A stretch of DNA of 64,000 nucleotides from JBAZYV01 sp041658345 (GTDB lineage: Bacteria > Patescibacteriota > Gracilibacteria > UBA1369 > 2-02-FULL-48-14). Of the stretch, positions 8,653 to 17,926 are shown piece by piece; the stretch's first letter is position 1, and every line of letters starts with the position of its first letter. Both the position numbers and the translations under genes were made by a program. The stretch is from NCBI GenBank assembly GCA_041658345.1, contig JBBAAK010000001.1, positions 1-64,000 on the forward strand, read 5' to 3'. The notes beneath the pieces were generated by a model. The model made no database searches. It was not told where the DNA came from and saw only the letters and a list, made by a program, of their open reading frames with translations.

Positions 8653-9357
8653 ATGACTTTAAATGCTCCGGCACATAAACAAATTTTATTGCAAATTCTG
8701 AAAGACATTTATTCAGATAATTCCATAAGTCCTTTCTTGGCTTTTAAAGGTGGTACTTGTGCATATTTGTTTTACGAACTTGATAGATTCTCCGTTGATT
8801 TGGATTTTGACTTACTCGACCCTGAGAAGGAGGATTATGTTTTTGAAAGTATTCTTAAAATATTAAGAACTTATGGGGAAGTGAAGGAAAGTGCAAAGAA
8901 AAGGTTTAATTTGTTTTATCTACTTTCTTACGATAACAAGAAAGAAAATGCTCAAAACGTTAAAATCGAGATAAATCGTCGTAATTTTGGTTCAAAATAC
9001 GAGCTTAAATCATACCTGGGCGTATCCATGCTTGTAATGACTCAAGATGATATGTTCGCCAATAAACTTGTTGCCATGTATGAAAGAATTGGTCAGACAA
9101 ATCGCGATATATTTGACGTATATTTTTTCTTCAAAAATAATTGGCCTATGAATAAAAACCTGATTGAAGAAAGAACAGGTGTTTCTTACAAAGAATTTTT
9201 ACAAAAATGCCTTACGGCTGTTGAACAGTTTAATGATCATTATGTTTTGGATGGCCTCGGTGAACTTTTAAACGAAAAACAAAAAATGTGGGTTAAAACA
9301 AAGTTAAAATCAGAAGTTATTTTTTCATTAAAATTGGCGCTACAAAACGAGGCTTAA
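8653..9357 (+). CDS. AbiEii-type nucleotidyltransferase toxin
   Basis: This 234-residue protein belongs to the AbiEii/MenT nucleotidyltransferase superfamily. It has the catalytic FKGGTCAYLFYELDRFSVDLDF segment at about residues 34-56 (GG turn, then S-x-D-x-D metal ligands), a KIEINRR strand, and the conserved C-terminal helix TNRDIFDVYFF. Known members transfer nucleotides to tRNA or other RNA and arrest growth. The AbiEi partner lies immediately upstream. AbiE pairs act as type IV toxin-antitoxin or phage-abortive systems. It ends 17 nt from the convergent typA gene. Confidence 0.9.
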   Translation: MTLNAPAHKQILLQILKDIYSDNSISPFLAFKGGTCAYLFYELDRFSVDLDFDLLDPEKEDYVFESILKILRTYGEVKESAKKRFNLFYLLSYDNKKENAQNVKIEINRRNFGSKYELKSYLGVSMLVMTQDDMFANKLVAMYERIGQTNRDIFDVYFFFKNNWPMNKNLIEERTGVSYKEFLQKCLTAVEQFNDHYVLDGLGELLNEKQKMWVKTKLKSEVIFSLKLALQNEA

Positions 9358-9374
9358 TCGCTTTAGGCTGTGCT

Positions 9375-11171
9375 TTATCGTGCGTTCCTTTTTCTGTCTA
9401 GTTCAGAAAGGAGTTTTTTGCGGAGGCGAATTGATTTTGGAGTAATTTCAACGTATTCGTCATCCTTAATGTATTCAATGGCTTTTTCGAGAGTCATCGG
9501 GATAAGTGGCACCAAAGTTAGAGCTTCGTCTGCACCTGAGGCGCGCATGTTGGTGAGCTTTTTATTTTTTGTAACATTAATCACAATATCTGAGCCTTGG
9601 TTGTGTTCTCCTAAAATCATACCTCCGTAAACTTCGGTTTGTGGACCTATAAAGAATGGGCCACGTTCTTGCAGTTTCCAGATTGAATAAGCCATGGAGA
9701 ATCCAGGTTCGCCCGCGATCATTGAGCCAACTTGGCGTTTCTCTATTTGACCTTTAAAAGGAACAAATCTATCAAAAGAATGGTAGAGCGTTCCTTCCCC
9801 GCTGGTTTGCACCATAAAGGTAGATCTAAAGCCAAGGAGTCCACGAGTTGGAACCTCAAATTCGAGCATTGTGTTGCCGTTTTCCGACTTCATATTTTTC
9901 ATCTCACCTTTGCGTTTTCCAAGCATTTCTATAACCGTACCTGTCATTTCATCCGGGACGTTAACCACCACATATTCAAGTGGTTCAACTTCTTTGCCAT
10001 CTTCCTTATGCATCAAGACTTTTGGCTGAGAGACTTGCAATTCGTACCCTTCACGGCGCATGGTTTCTATAAGCACGGCAAGTTGCATTTCCCCACGAGC
10101 ATAAACCATAATCGCATCACTATTTGGGATGTTTTCTATCTTAAGTCCAACGTTTGTCTCCACTTCCCTTTCCAAGCGTTCACGGAGATGGCGACTTGTT
10201 ACAAATTTACCCTCGCGCCCTGCAAAAGGAGAATCGTTAACGCGGAATTCCATAGCAAGTGAAGGAGGATCGATTCTGATTGATGGAAGCGCCTCCGCCT
10301 CAGGGTCCACTGCGATTGTTTCTCCAACATCTATGTCCGGGATCCCGGCAAGAGCCACAATATCACCTGCAAATGCCTCTTCCGCTTCAATTCTGTGCAA
10401 ACCCTTAAATGTGAATGCTTTTGTGATTTTACAGGTTCGGCGAACTCCATCGTGATTTATTACCGTAACTGTTTTACCGGAGCCAACCTTACCTTCGTAA
10501 ACACGGCCGATTGCTATTCTGCCAAGGAAATTATCGTAAGCAAGGGTTGCGGGTTGCATACGGAAAGGTTTTTCCGTATCCGCGTTGGCATGTGGCACGT
10601 GCTCAATAATAAAATCAAGTAATGGAGTGATGTCTTTTTTATCGTCGGTTAGTGCTTTGATTGCGATTCCTTGTTTTGCGATCGTGTAAATGTATGGGAA
10701 ATTCAGCTGATCATTATTAGCCCCAAGAGATACAAAAAGGTCAAAAATTTCGTCTAAAACTTGGTCCGGGCGCGCGGTTGATTTATCAATCTTGTTTATA
10801 ATAACTAAAACTTTTAAGCCAAGCTCAAGTGATTTTTTAAGAACGAATTTTGTTTGTGGCATTGGGCCTTCGTAGGCATCTACAAGGAGTAGCGTTGCAT
10901 CCACAGTCCTAAGTACACGTTCAACTTCGGATCCAAAATCGGCATGGCCGGGGGTATCTACAATATTGATTTTGTGATCTCCATAAACAATCGCCGCATT
11001 TTTTGCATAAATTGTAATTCCACGCTCCTTTTCTTGGTCAAAACTGTCCATAACGCAGGTTACAATTTCTTCACGTTCGGCAAAAGCTCCCCCAGCCTTT
11101 AAAAGTGCATCAACAAGAGTCGTCTTGCCATGATCTACGTGTGCGATAATTGCTATGTTGCGTATATCCAT
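9375..11171 (-). CDS. typA: translational GTPase TypA/BipA
   Basis: This 598-residue protein has the expected length and order for TypA/BipA. The G domain has AHVDHGKTT (P-loop), RGITI (switch I), DTPGHADFG and NKID; then come domain 2, the EF-G-like domains III and V, and the TypA-specific C-terminal domain (SMIAGEPGFSMAYSIWKLQERG, then LTNMRASG-DEALTLVP). It acts on the ribosome in assembly and stress adaptation. Its -10 box lies only 9 nt from the start codon, so the transcript should be nearly leaderless. Confidence 0.97.
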   Translation of the reverse strand: MDIRNIAIIAHVDHGKTTLVDALLKAGGAFAEREEIVTCVMDSFDQEKERGITIYAKNAAIVYGDHKINIVDTPGHADFGSEVERVLRTVDATLLLVDAYEGPMPQTKFVLKKSLELGLKVLVIINKIDKSTARPDQVLDEIFDLFVSLGANNDQLNFPYIYTIAKQGIAIKALTDDKKDITPLLDFIIEHVPHANADTEKPFRMQPATLAYDNFLGRIAIGRVYEGKVGSGKTVTVINHDGVRRTCKITKAFTFKGLHRIEAEEAFAGDIVALAGIPDIDVGETIAVDPEAEALPSIRIDPPSLAMEFRVNDSPFAGREGKFVTSRHLRERLEREVETNVGLKIENIPNSDAIMVYARGEMQLAVLIETMRREGYELQVSQPKVLMHKEDGKEVEPLEYVVVNVPDEMTGTVIEMLGKRKGEMKNMKSENGNTMLEFEVPTRGLLGFRSTFMVQTSGEGTLYHSFDRFVPFKGQIEKRQVGSMIAGEPGFSMAYSIWKLQERGPFFIGPQTEVYGGMILGEHNQGSDIVINVTKNKKLTNMRASGADEALTLVPLIPMTLEKAIEYIKDDEYVEITPKSIRLRKKLLSELDRKRNAR

Positions 11172-11180
11172 TGTTGCTGT

Positions 11181-11209
11181 CTTATACTCGAAGAATATAA
11201 GATTAGCAA
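11181..11209 (-). promoter_or_regulatory. typA promoter giving a leaderless or nearly leaderless mRNA
   Basis: On the minus strand, TTGCTA (11204-11209) and TATAAG (11181-11186) are 17 nt apart. The expected transcription start is about 3 nt before the typA ATG at 11171, leaving no room for a Shine-Dalgarno sequence. Confidence 0.65.
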
Positions 11210-11211
11210 GT

Positions 11212-11952
11212 TTATTTGGTTATTTCCCATAAATTATCAAATAGTGCTTGCTCGGCTTCCACTAGCGAGGCACTCACGATTTCCGTGCCGGTTAGGTCTG
11301 CTTCGCCATAAGAAACCAAGTACATTTTTTCTTTAAAAAGGATTATGTCCGTCTTAAATTGCATTTCTTTTGGCAGGATTTTTATTTGATGCCCTTTAGT
11401 CTCAAAGAGTTCTTTGTATTCCACTGCTTCCGGGCAAACAATCGCCATTTCTTTTACTTGCCAATGGTTTTTATTTAAATTTTGACCAATTCTATAGTGA
11501 TACTCCGGCATCATTTTTTTGACTAATCCAGGGTTAAATATTGCACAAAAACCACCTTCGTGGAGCATTGTCTCATACATTTTCATCAATTCTTTTTTGC
11601 CTTGATAGAATCTTACTATAGGCGTTGTGGATAATTTATTTTCCAGTGCCAAAAGTGCCTGTTCTTGCTTTGCGAACAGATTGGTAACACGCTTCAAATC
11701 TCTTTCTTTGGAAAGTAGCAAAGCTTTCATCTCATCGGCTGAAATAGATTTTACATATTTGATCCTATTTTTTGTGAACTCCTCAACCAATTGAAGCTTT
11801 TTAAGCCTTTCGATAATCACATACATGGATGGGCGCGGTACACCTGTATATTTGGCAATTACGCTCACCGGTTGCGCCCCAATCTCAAGCAATTTTATGA
11901 ACACGTTTGATTCTTTATCGTCTGCCCCGAATGCTTTTAGCAAGTTTCTCAT
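11212..11952 (-). CDS. TrmB-family winged-helix transcriptional regulator
   Basis: This is a 246-residue protein. Residues 1-75 form the TrmB winged helix (GADDKESNVFIKLLEIGAQP, then VPRPSMYVIIERLKKLQLVEEF). A coiled linker follows at about 80-110, and then a C-terminal effector-type domain (VRFYQGKKELMKMYETML, with ALFDNLWE at the end). Many short bacterial members of this family sense metabolites or stress. The promoter carries a perfect inverted repeat over the expected start site, which suggests autoregulation. The gene is on the same strand as typA and directly upstream of it, but typA has its own promoter. Confidence 0.88.
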   Translation of the reverse strand: MRNLLKAFGADDKESNVFIKLLEIGAQPVSVIAKYTGVPRPSMYVIIERLKKLQLVEEFTKNRIKYVKSISADEMKALLLSKERDLKRVTNLFAKQEQALLALENKLSTTPIVRFYQGKKELMKMYETMLHEGGFCAIFNPGLVKKMMPEYHYRIGQNLNKNHWQVKEMAIVCPEAVEYKELFETKGHQIKILPKEMQFKTDIILFKEKMYLVSYGEADLTGTEIVSASLVEAEQALFDNLWEITK

Positions 11953-11958
11953 GATTGT

Positions 11959-12010
11959 TGTTGTTAAATGACAACAGTATTATTGTAGATGATTTAAGGT
12001 TAAAATGCAA
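11959..12010 (-). promoter_or_regulatory. promoter and probable operator of the TrmB-type regulator
   Basis: On the minus strand, TTGCAT (12005-12010) and TACAAT (11982-11987) are 17 nt apart. Between the -10 box and the gene lies the perfect inverted repeat TGTTGT-N6-ACAACA (11959-11976), which overlaps the expected start site near 11975. Its place fits a repressor site for the regulator itself. Confidence 0.6.
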
Positions 12011-12039
12011 GAGGCTATGCGTTTTAGTGTTGCGGATTA

Positions 12040-12068
12040 TTGACGCATTTGACGTATTGCGTTATTAT
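12040..12068 (+). promoter_or_regulatory. promoter of the 12101 gene
   Basis: TTGACG (12040-12045) and TATTAT (12063-12068) are 17 nt apart, 32 nt before the ATG at 12101. Confidence 0.65.
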
Positions 12069-12100
12069 GTTGTCTTTGCTAATTACTAACCAAAGCAAAT

Positions 12101-12901
12101 ATGAATACCCCTACTTTTAATGCAGGCAATGGCGCAATCCAAGAACCAATTGCTCGCCCACCATACGTTGGTGGAGAAGATACTCTCGTCACCATTGACA
12201 ATGCCGTATATGGATACATGTTATATAGCGATAGCAACCAACTTGTAATTTCAGGACCTGAAGGCAACTTTGCAGTAACATTGCCAACTAAAGGAGGGAC
12301 TGAAGAATTGATGCTTTTGCGATTAACGAGAGAAGATCCTTTTGCGGAAAAACCTGAAAATCACATACAAAGAAATGAATGGCCGGCTTTTGTGGAAAAA
12401 ATAATTGCCGAGTCCGGATTCAAACCAGAAAAGAAAGCACCTCAATATCTCAACTTTGACGTTGCTTCTTGTACGTACTCTCCTAATGATTACGATGGAC
12501 TAAAATCTCCTGAGGATTTTGCACGCCAAGCAAATGGTGAATTGCCGGCATCTAAGCAGACAAATGTTGTTTCTATTGGAAAAACTAAAGACGGAAGTGG
12601 ATTAGTAATCTTTGCTGGTGGAGTTAATATCGGTGTGGTTAGAGCTAACACGTTAATTCGTAACGTTGGGTCATCTCAAGAAACAAGTGATGGGTATGCC
12701 AAAATAAGTCCTGTTGATGAAAAGACCGGCCTTATTACATTAAAACTTCTCCGCGGCACTATAACTGCAACAGAAGCTCAACTCAGAAAAATTTATGCTG
12801 ACGTTATGAATGGACAAAGGGCTACCGATTTTGAAAATCCAATGGCCGTAGATGATATGGTGCGTCATACAATAAGCGCGATTACAAATAACCTTAGATA
12901 A
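12101..12901 (+). CDS. hypothetical protein
   Basis: This is a 266-residue soluble protein with no signal peptide and no family I recognise. The first half contains short beta strands (GYMLYSDSNQLVISG). The middle contains a strand-turn-strand stretch (TKDGSGLVIFAGGVNIGVVRANTLI). The C-terminus is helical. It has its own good promoter and is followed after 31 nt by another unknown gene on the same strand, so the two may form a transcription unit. Codon use looks like that of the surrounding genes. Confidence 0.7.
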   Translation: MNTPTFNAGNGAIQEPIARPPYVGGEDTLVTIDNAVYGYMLYSDSNQLVISGPEGNFAVTLPTKGGTEELMLLRLTREDPFAEKPENHIQRNEWPAFVEKIIAESGFKPEKKAPQYLNFDVASCTYSPNDYDGLKSPEDFARQANGELPASKQTNVVSIGKTKDGSGLVIFAGGVNIGVVRANTLIRNVGSSQETSDGYAKISPVDEKTGLITLKLLRGTITATEAQLRKIYADVMNGQRATDFENPMAVDDMVRHTISAITNNLR

Positions 12902-12932
12902 GCTAAAAAGCGAATTAAATTAATCCTAATTT

Positions 12933-13418
12933 ATGAATAAACCTATGGAAAGATTAATTGTTACAAATGATTTGAATCCTAGCCTTAAATGGGATGGGGA
13001 GATTGTTACGGTTTGTAAAACACTTATAACACGAGAACCTGGCCCTCAAAGGCGAAATTGCCGTGAAATGGCAGGCTGGTGGAATGTGGTTGCTAATGTA
13101 TTGGATTCATCCGAGGTGACCGGCATCACAAGAGACCTTATACCTGGAATCCCGGAAGAATGCTTCAAGTCTGTCCTTAGCCGTATTGCATCAATACTTT
13201 GGTGTAGGTCTACAGGACATTGGATGCCACCCAGCTTTGCACCACACGAACTGGTGCAACTAGATTGGAGAGAATTTTTATACGACGAACCAATGTACAT
13301 AGATAGTATTGGACTTTACGCAAGATGGGCAGTGTCGAACGAAAGGCGCCAATCCGCCATATTCAACAGGCCTGGTTCTTATGCAGTAGGGCTTACTACA
13401 ACAGACGATCCGCTCTAA
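12933..13418 (+). CDS. hypothetical protein
   Basis: This is a 161-residue soluble protein of unknown function, rich in Trp and Arg (EMAGWWNVV, then WCRSTGHWMPPSF). No signal peptide or membrane helix is visible. It follows the 12101 gene by 31 nt without an obvious promoter, so it is probably the second gene of that unit. It ends 7 nt before the convergent LOG-family gene. The ATG at 12933 (MNKPMERL) is preferred; a second ATG five codons later is possible. Confidence 0.6.
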   Translation: MNKPMERLIVTNDLNPSLKWDGEIVTVCKTLITREPGPQRRNCREMAGWWNVVANVLDSSEVTGITRDLIPGIPEECFKSVLSRIASILWCRSTGHWMPPSFAPHELVQLDWREFLYDEPMYIDSIGLYARWAVSNERRQSAIFNRPGSYAVGLTTTDDPL

Positions 13419-13425
13419 GCGGAAC

Positions 13426-14136
13426 TCACTTGATAGGCTTCTCTTTTGCTTCCTGTGTCTTTTCAATCAAGTTGGCGAGCTTTTTCATCTTTTTACCGTA
13501 TTGTTGCCAGTTATGGCTTCCACCAACGAGGCCGGAATCAAAACGCTCTTTTGCTTTTTTAATTACGTTTGTGGCTTGTTCTTCATTATCTACAAGAACA
13601 ATCGGATGTAAATCTTCTGAGTTTAAATAATTATGTTGAAGCGGATAATCTATCACCCATCCAATCAAATGCCTCCACATATCGCCCATAAGGATTAATG
13701 GCATGGTGCCGATGTGTTTAACCTGCATAAGTTGCCAAGTGTAAAAAAGCTCAAGACAAGTGCCGATTCCACCCGGAGTTACAACCACAACGTCGGAAAG
13801 TAGCATGAATTCATCGAGGCGCGTTGAAAAAAGCTGATGAACATCTACGTATTCAAGCCCGGAATTTGGTTTTTGCTCAAAAGGCAAAGAAATGTTGATC
13901 CCAATTGAGTGTGCCTGATTTTTTGTGTCGCCAAACGTGTGCCCCAAACTTGCAGCTTCCATCAAACCCGGTCCTCCGCCGGTAATTACATCGATACCAA
14001 GTCCTCCCAAGTTTTTTGCAAGACCATAAACTGATTGATAAACCGGGTCTTCCGGCTTAACGCGTGCGGACCCAAAAATGGCTACGCGAAAACGGTTTTT
14101 TGCGAGTTCGCTTTCTATATGGAATTCTTTTGGCAT
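13426..14136 (-). CDS. LOG-family (TIGR00730-type) Rossmann protein
   Basis: This 236-residue protein has the hallmark motifs of the LOG/lysine-decarboxylase-like fold: GSAR near the N-terminus, GGGPGLMEA at about residues 51-60, and PGGIGTCLE, which fits the PGGxGTxxE signature. Family members that have been tested are nucleoside-5'-monophosphate phosphoribohydrolases (cytokinin-activating type) rather than decarboxylases; the old decarboxylase label should not be used. The C-terminal helices are also present. It is divergent from pgi and convergent with the 12933 gene. Confidence 0.85.
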   Translation of the reverse strand: MPKEFHIESELAKNRFRVAIFGSARVKPEDPVYQSVYGLAKNLGGLGIDVITGGGPGLMEAASLGHTFGDTKNQAHSIGINISLPFEQKPNSGLEYVDVHQLFSTRLDEFMLLSDVVVVTPGGIGTCLELFYTWQLMQVKHIGTMPLILMGDMWRHLIGWVIDYPLQHNYLNSEDLHPIVLVDNEEQATNVIKKAKERFDSGLVGGSHNWQQYGKKMKKLANLIEKTQEAKEKPIK

Positions 14137-14219
14137 GGAAAGATGGAATTAGTTCGGCTTTAGTATAGCAAATTTTAAGGAGTAATGCTACTCTTTGGGG
14201 CGTATTATCCACGCAAAAC

Positions 14220-15446
14220 ATGAAACTCATTTTGGATTCTTTGATTGGGCTTGGCGCAGATGGTTTGCATTTGGCGCAACTTACCGCCGAGGGATCAAAA
14301 ATACCCGCGTTTTTGGATAGATTTTTTGAACGAGACCAAGGGTTTTTGAATTTGCCAAAAACCAAGTCGCAGGTTTTGCAAATCAAACAGGTTGCAGAAA
14401 AAGTGCGTGGACGGTTTAAATACATCGTTGTGCTTGGAATTGGAGGAAGTGCGCTTGGTGTTACTTGCCTAATGGACGCTTTAAAAGGAACTTACTGGAA
14501 TTATAGTGGGTTGCCGAGGCTTTTTGTTTTGGATAATTTGGATACCGTTTCCGAAATCGAAAAAATTGTGGACTTGGATAAAACCTTATTTATTGTGATT
14601 TCAAAGTCCGGAATGACCGTGGAAACCATGGCACAGTATTTTTATTTCCGTGATAAAGTTTCCAAGGAAAATTTTGTATTTATAACTGACGCGGAGGGTG
14701 GTGAGCTTAGGCGGATTGGCGAAGAATTCGGCATCCCAATGCTCACAATTCCAGAAAATGTTGGTGGAAGATTTTCCGTTTTGAGCCCGGTTGGTTTATT
14801 GCCTGCCCTTTTGCTTGGCATTGATATAGAAGAAATTTTGGCCGGTGCAGAAAATATGGCGAATCTTTTTACAAGTACGGAATTCGAGATCAATTTGCCT
14901 TTTCAAATGGCATCTATTCAATATTTACTGGAATGGAATCGAGGCATAGATATCACGGTTTTAATGCCATATTCATCTCGACTTTATGCGCTTGCCGATT
15001 GGTATCGTCAACTTCTTGCGGAGAGCATTGGCAAGGAAGGCAAAGGGCTTAGCCCGATGCGTGCGCTTGGAGTTACCGATCAACATTCTGTTTTGCAACT
15101 TTTTAATGAAGGTCCAAAAGATAAACTTGTGTGTTTTATAGAAGTTGCAGAAATGGATTCTCCACGGATTCCTATCAATATTGGCGATGAGTTTAATCAT
15201 ATTGGCGGACGCGGTTTCCATGAGCTTATGAACATAGAAAAAATCGCCACGGAAAATGCCATGAACGAATATAAAAAACCGAATATCACAATCAAAATCC
15301 CGCAAATTAATGAGCGTGAAATTGGCGAAATGATTATGTTTTTTGAGTGCAGTATTGCGTTTTTAGGCGAATACTATAGGATAAATGCGTTCGACCAACC
15401 GGGAGTCGAGCTCGGCAAAAAAATCACCCGTCAGTTACTATCATGA
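14220..15446 (+). CDS. pgi: glucose-6-phosphate isomerase
   Basis: This is a 408-residue protein, somewhat shorter than the usual 440-550. The motifs are clear: VLGIGGSALG, VISKSGMTVET (phosphate binding), GGRFSVLSPVGLLPA (PROSITE-type signature) and ESIGKEGKGLSP near the active-site Glu. It interconverts glucose-6-phosphate and fructose-6-phosphate in the cytoplasm. Its stop codon overlaps the start of the transketolase gene by 4 nt, so the two are translationally coupled and link upper glycolysis with the non-oxidative pentose phosphate branch. Confidence 0.95.
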   Translation: MKLILDSLIGLGADGLHLAQLTAEGSKIPAFLDRFFERDQGFLNLPKTKSQVLQIKQVAEKVRGRFKYIVVLGIGGSALGVTCLMDALKGTYWNYSGLPRLFVLDNLDTVSEIEKIVDLDKTLFIVISKSGMTVETMAQYFYFRDKVSKENFVFITDAEGGELRRIGEEFGIPMLTIPENVGGRFSVLSPVGLLPALLLGIDIEEILAGAENMANLFTSTEFEINLPFQMASIQYLLEWNRGIDITVLMPYSSRLYALADWYRQLLAESIGKEGKGLSPMRALGVTDQHSVLQLFNEGPKDKLVCFIEVAEMDSPRIPINIGDEFNHIGGRGFHELMNIEKIATENAMNEYKKPNITIKIPQINEREIGEMIMFFECSIAFLGEYYRINAFDQPGVELGKKITRQLLS

Positions 15447-17305
15447 AACTTTCTAAGGAACAAATTGACTTCACACAGGCATTCGCAAAATCCTGTAGAA
15501 GGTCTATTTTGCAGATGGTAACAGGCGCTCAATCAGGCCATCCGGGTGGTTCACTTTCCAGTTTGGATTATTTGGCGCTTATTTATTCTCAAAGGATTTG
15601 CCATACAAACGAGCAAGTTGTGGTTTCACACGGGCATATATCCCCCGCCGTTTACAGCGTGCTTGCAGAACTCGGGGCTATTCCAAAAGATCGTGCGATA
15701 GCAAAATTCCGCAGACCGGATGATATTTTTGAAGGCCACATAAACAGAAAAGTTAATGGCGTTTTTTATGGCACCGGACCCCTTGGAATTGGATGTAGCG
15801 TTGCCAGCGGATTTGCGCTTGGAAATAAGTTGCTTGGCAAAGAAGGAACTGTGTTTTTGCTAATGGGAGATGGCGAACAACAAGAGGGCCAAGTCTATGA
15901 AATGATGCATTTTGCTTCCAAATACAAGCTTGGAAATTTGCTGATGTTTATCGACTATAATCAGGTTCAATTGACTTCTTCGCTCGCAGAAATTATGCCA
16001 CTTGATATTGCAGGCCATTACAAAGCCTCCGGTTGGGACGTGCATGAGGTTGATGGCCATGATTTTTCTGCGATGTGGGATGCGATTGCAAAAGCCGAAT
16101 ACGTTAAAGACAAGCCAAGCGTGATTATTGGGAATACAGTGATGGGTAAAGGTGTCTCTTTTATGGAAAGTGTTGGTGCTTGTTTAAAATCTGATTGGCA
16201 TGGCAAATCACCAAAAAAAGAGGATACGGCAAAAGAACTTTTGTGCTCTGTTTTGAGCGAGGAGGAGGAAGAAATCTTGCAAGATGGGCTTAAAAAACTT
16301 GAGGTTAAAATTAAGACTTTGTTTGAAGTTGAGGGTGATGCTCTTGATGCCGGTGGGGCGAGAACTTACGAGCCCGGCACAATGACAGATTGCAGAAGTG
16401 CTTACGGGAATGCTTTAACCGATTTGGCAGGTCTAAACAAGAATGTACTTGCGATGACTGCGGACCTAGCCGACAGCGTAAAAACTGATGGCGTTAAAAA
16501 GAATTTCCCGGAAAGGCATATTGAATGCGGGATTGCGGAACAGCACATGATAAGTACTGCCGGTGGACTTTCACTCCAAGGATTTGTGCCTTTTGCATCA
16601 ACTTTTGGTGCGTTTATGACAAGCCGGGCAAAGGACCAAGCGCGAGTGAATGATATAAACGAAACAAACGTAAAAATGGTTGCGACTCATTGCGGACTTT
16701 CCGTTGGTGAAGATGGTCCAACTCATCAGGTGATTGATGACATCAGTTCTTTTAGTGGCTTTTGGCATACGCAAATTTTTGAGCCGTGCGATCCAAATCA
16801 ATGCGATAGGATGATTAGGTATATTGCAAAAACTTACGGCAATTTTTATGTGAGAATGGGGCGCGCAAAAACTCCAGTTATTTTGAATGAAAAGGGTGAG
16901 CCTTATTTTGCCGGCGATTACGAATTCAAGCCAGGTCGTGCAGACGTTTTGCGAAGTGGAAATGCGGTTACTTTGATTGCGAGTGGAGCGATGGTTCCTT
17001 ATGCAGTAAAGGCCGTGGAACAATGTGGCGCCGATGTTGAATTAATTTGCGTGAGTAGCTTTGTTCCTTTTGATAGAGATACGATAGTTGCGAGCGCGAA
17101 AAAGACAGGTCGCGTGGTTACTGTGCATGATCACAATGTTCACACAGGCCTTGCCAAATTTGTGGAAGAAGCCCTGTTTGAAGCTGGCGTTTTGGTTCCA
17201 ATCAAAAATCTAGGCGTTCGCGAATATCAACTATCCGGCACTGCGGATGAGCTTTACGCAAAAGCAGGTATGGCTACGGAAGATATAATTGAGGCGTTAA
17301 AGTAA
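15443..17305 (+). CDS. tkt: transketolase
   Basis: This is a single-chain 620-residue transketolase. The N-terminal thiamine-diphosphate domain has HPGGSLSS, GPLGIG and the GDGEQQEG...N metal/TPP motif. The pyrimidine domain has ECGIAEQHM and GEDGPTHQ, and the C-terminal domain follows. Length and order fit actinobacterial/archaeal-like or CPR transketolases, somewhat shorter than E. coli TktA. The start overlaps pgi. In organisms lacking much of glycolysis, transketolase and pgi help route sugars through the pentose phosphate pathway; applying that here is inference. Confidence 0.95.
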   Translation: MKLSKEQIDFTQAFAKSCRRSILQMVTGAQSGHPGGSLSSLDYLALIYSQRICHTNEQVVVSHGHISPAVYSVLAELGAIPKDRAIAKFRRPDDIFEGHINRKVNGVFYGTGPLGIGCSVASGFALGNKLLGKEGTVFLLMGDGEQQEGQVYEMMHFASKYKLGNLLMFIDYNQVQLTSSLAEIMPLDIAGHYKASGWDVHEVDGHDFSAMWDAIAKAEYVKDKPSVIIGNTVMGKGVSFMESVGACLKSDWHGKSPKKEDTAKELLCSVLSEEEEEILQDGLKKLEVKIKTLFEVEGDALDAGGARTYEPGTMTDCRSAYGNALTDLAGLNKNVLAMTADLADSVKTDGVKKNFPERHIECGIAEQHMISTAGGLSLQGFVPFASTFGAFMTSRAKDQARVNDINETNVKMVATHCGLSVGEDGPTHQVIDDISSFSGFWHTQIFEPCDPNQCDRMIRYIAKTYGNFYVRMGRAKTPVILNEKGEPYFAGDYEFKPGRADVLRSGNAVTLIASGAMVPYAVKAVEQCGADVELICVSSFVPFDRDTIVASAKKTGRVVTVHDHNVHTGLAKFVEEALFEAGVLVPIKNLGVREYQLSGTADELYAKAGMATEDIIEALK

Positions 17306-17377
17306 GTTTACACAGCCTACTTTTGGGTTTGGCAAAGTGTACTCGTTTTCTACAACTGATTTTGTTGGTTCTTGTTT

Positions 17378-17785
17378 TTATTCAGCCCAGAATTCGCTAT
17401 CTGCACGCCAAATTTTGTAGCGTCCATCGTAAATAAAAGAGGTGATTGAGCCCCTATCCGTTTGATAGATTTTTGCTTTACCGTCTTCTGTGCTCCAATC
17501 TGTTCTTGCCCAATCAACTTCTGGTGCTTCTGCAAAATATTCGTAGGCAACCGTGCAGGATTCTTCTGTCAAATTTAGGCTACTTCGCATGTAGGAAAGC
17601 AAAGTTGTGCAATCTTTGTTAATAGCCGATTCTTTCATTGTTTCCCAAGTGTCGGCAACTTCTTGCAAACGAGGATGAGTATCCAAAGTTTCACCATCAA
17701 CTTGGCTTAAGTCAGCCTTTCCGCAACCTGTTAAAATTAGAGTTGTAATTGCGAGTCCTACTAATGCAAAAAGTGATTTTTTCAT
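17378..17785 (-). CDS. small lipoprotein of unknown function
   Basis: This is a 135-residue protein with a clear lipoprotein signal peptide (KK start, hydrophobic run, ILTGC lipobox). The mature part contains a WETMKESAINKDCTTLLSYM helix and ends in strands including DGRYKIWRADSEFW. This resembles small secreted NTF2-like or SnoaL-like folds, but I cannot assign it. It stands alone between tkt (convergent) and the HNH gene. One Cys pair (DC...SC) in the mature part might form a disulfide. Confidence 0.8.
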   Translation of the reverse strand: MKKSLFALVGLAITTLILTGCGKADLSQVDGETLDTHPRLQEVADTWETMKESAINKDCTTLLSYMRSSLNLTEESCTVAYEYFAEAPEVDWARTDWSTEDGKAKIYQTDRGSITSFIYDGRYKIWRADSEFWAE

Positions 17786-17926
17786 ACTGTTTGGTTAGAT
17801 CGGGCGTAGTTTAGCGCAAAAATGTGGAGAAGACAACTAGGTGGCCAAGGGTGGCGTGCCTGGATGCCTTGCGACGCGCTATTTATATTGGCGCAAAAGT
17901 ACGCATAAGATCGAAGGAATTGCGTT

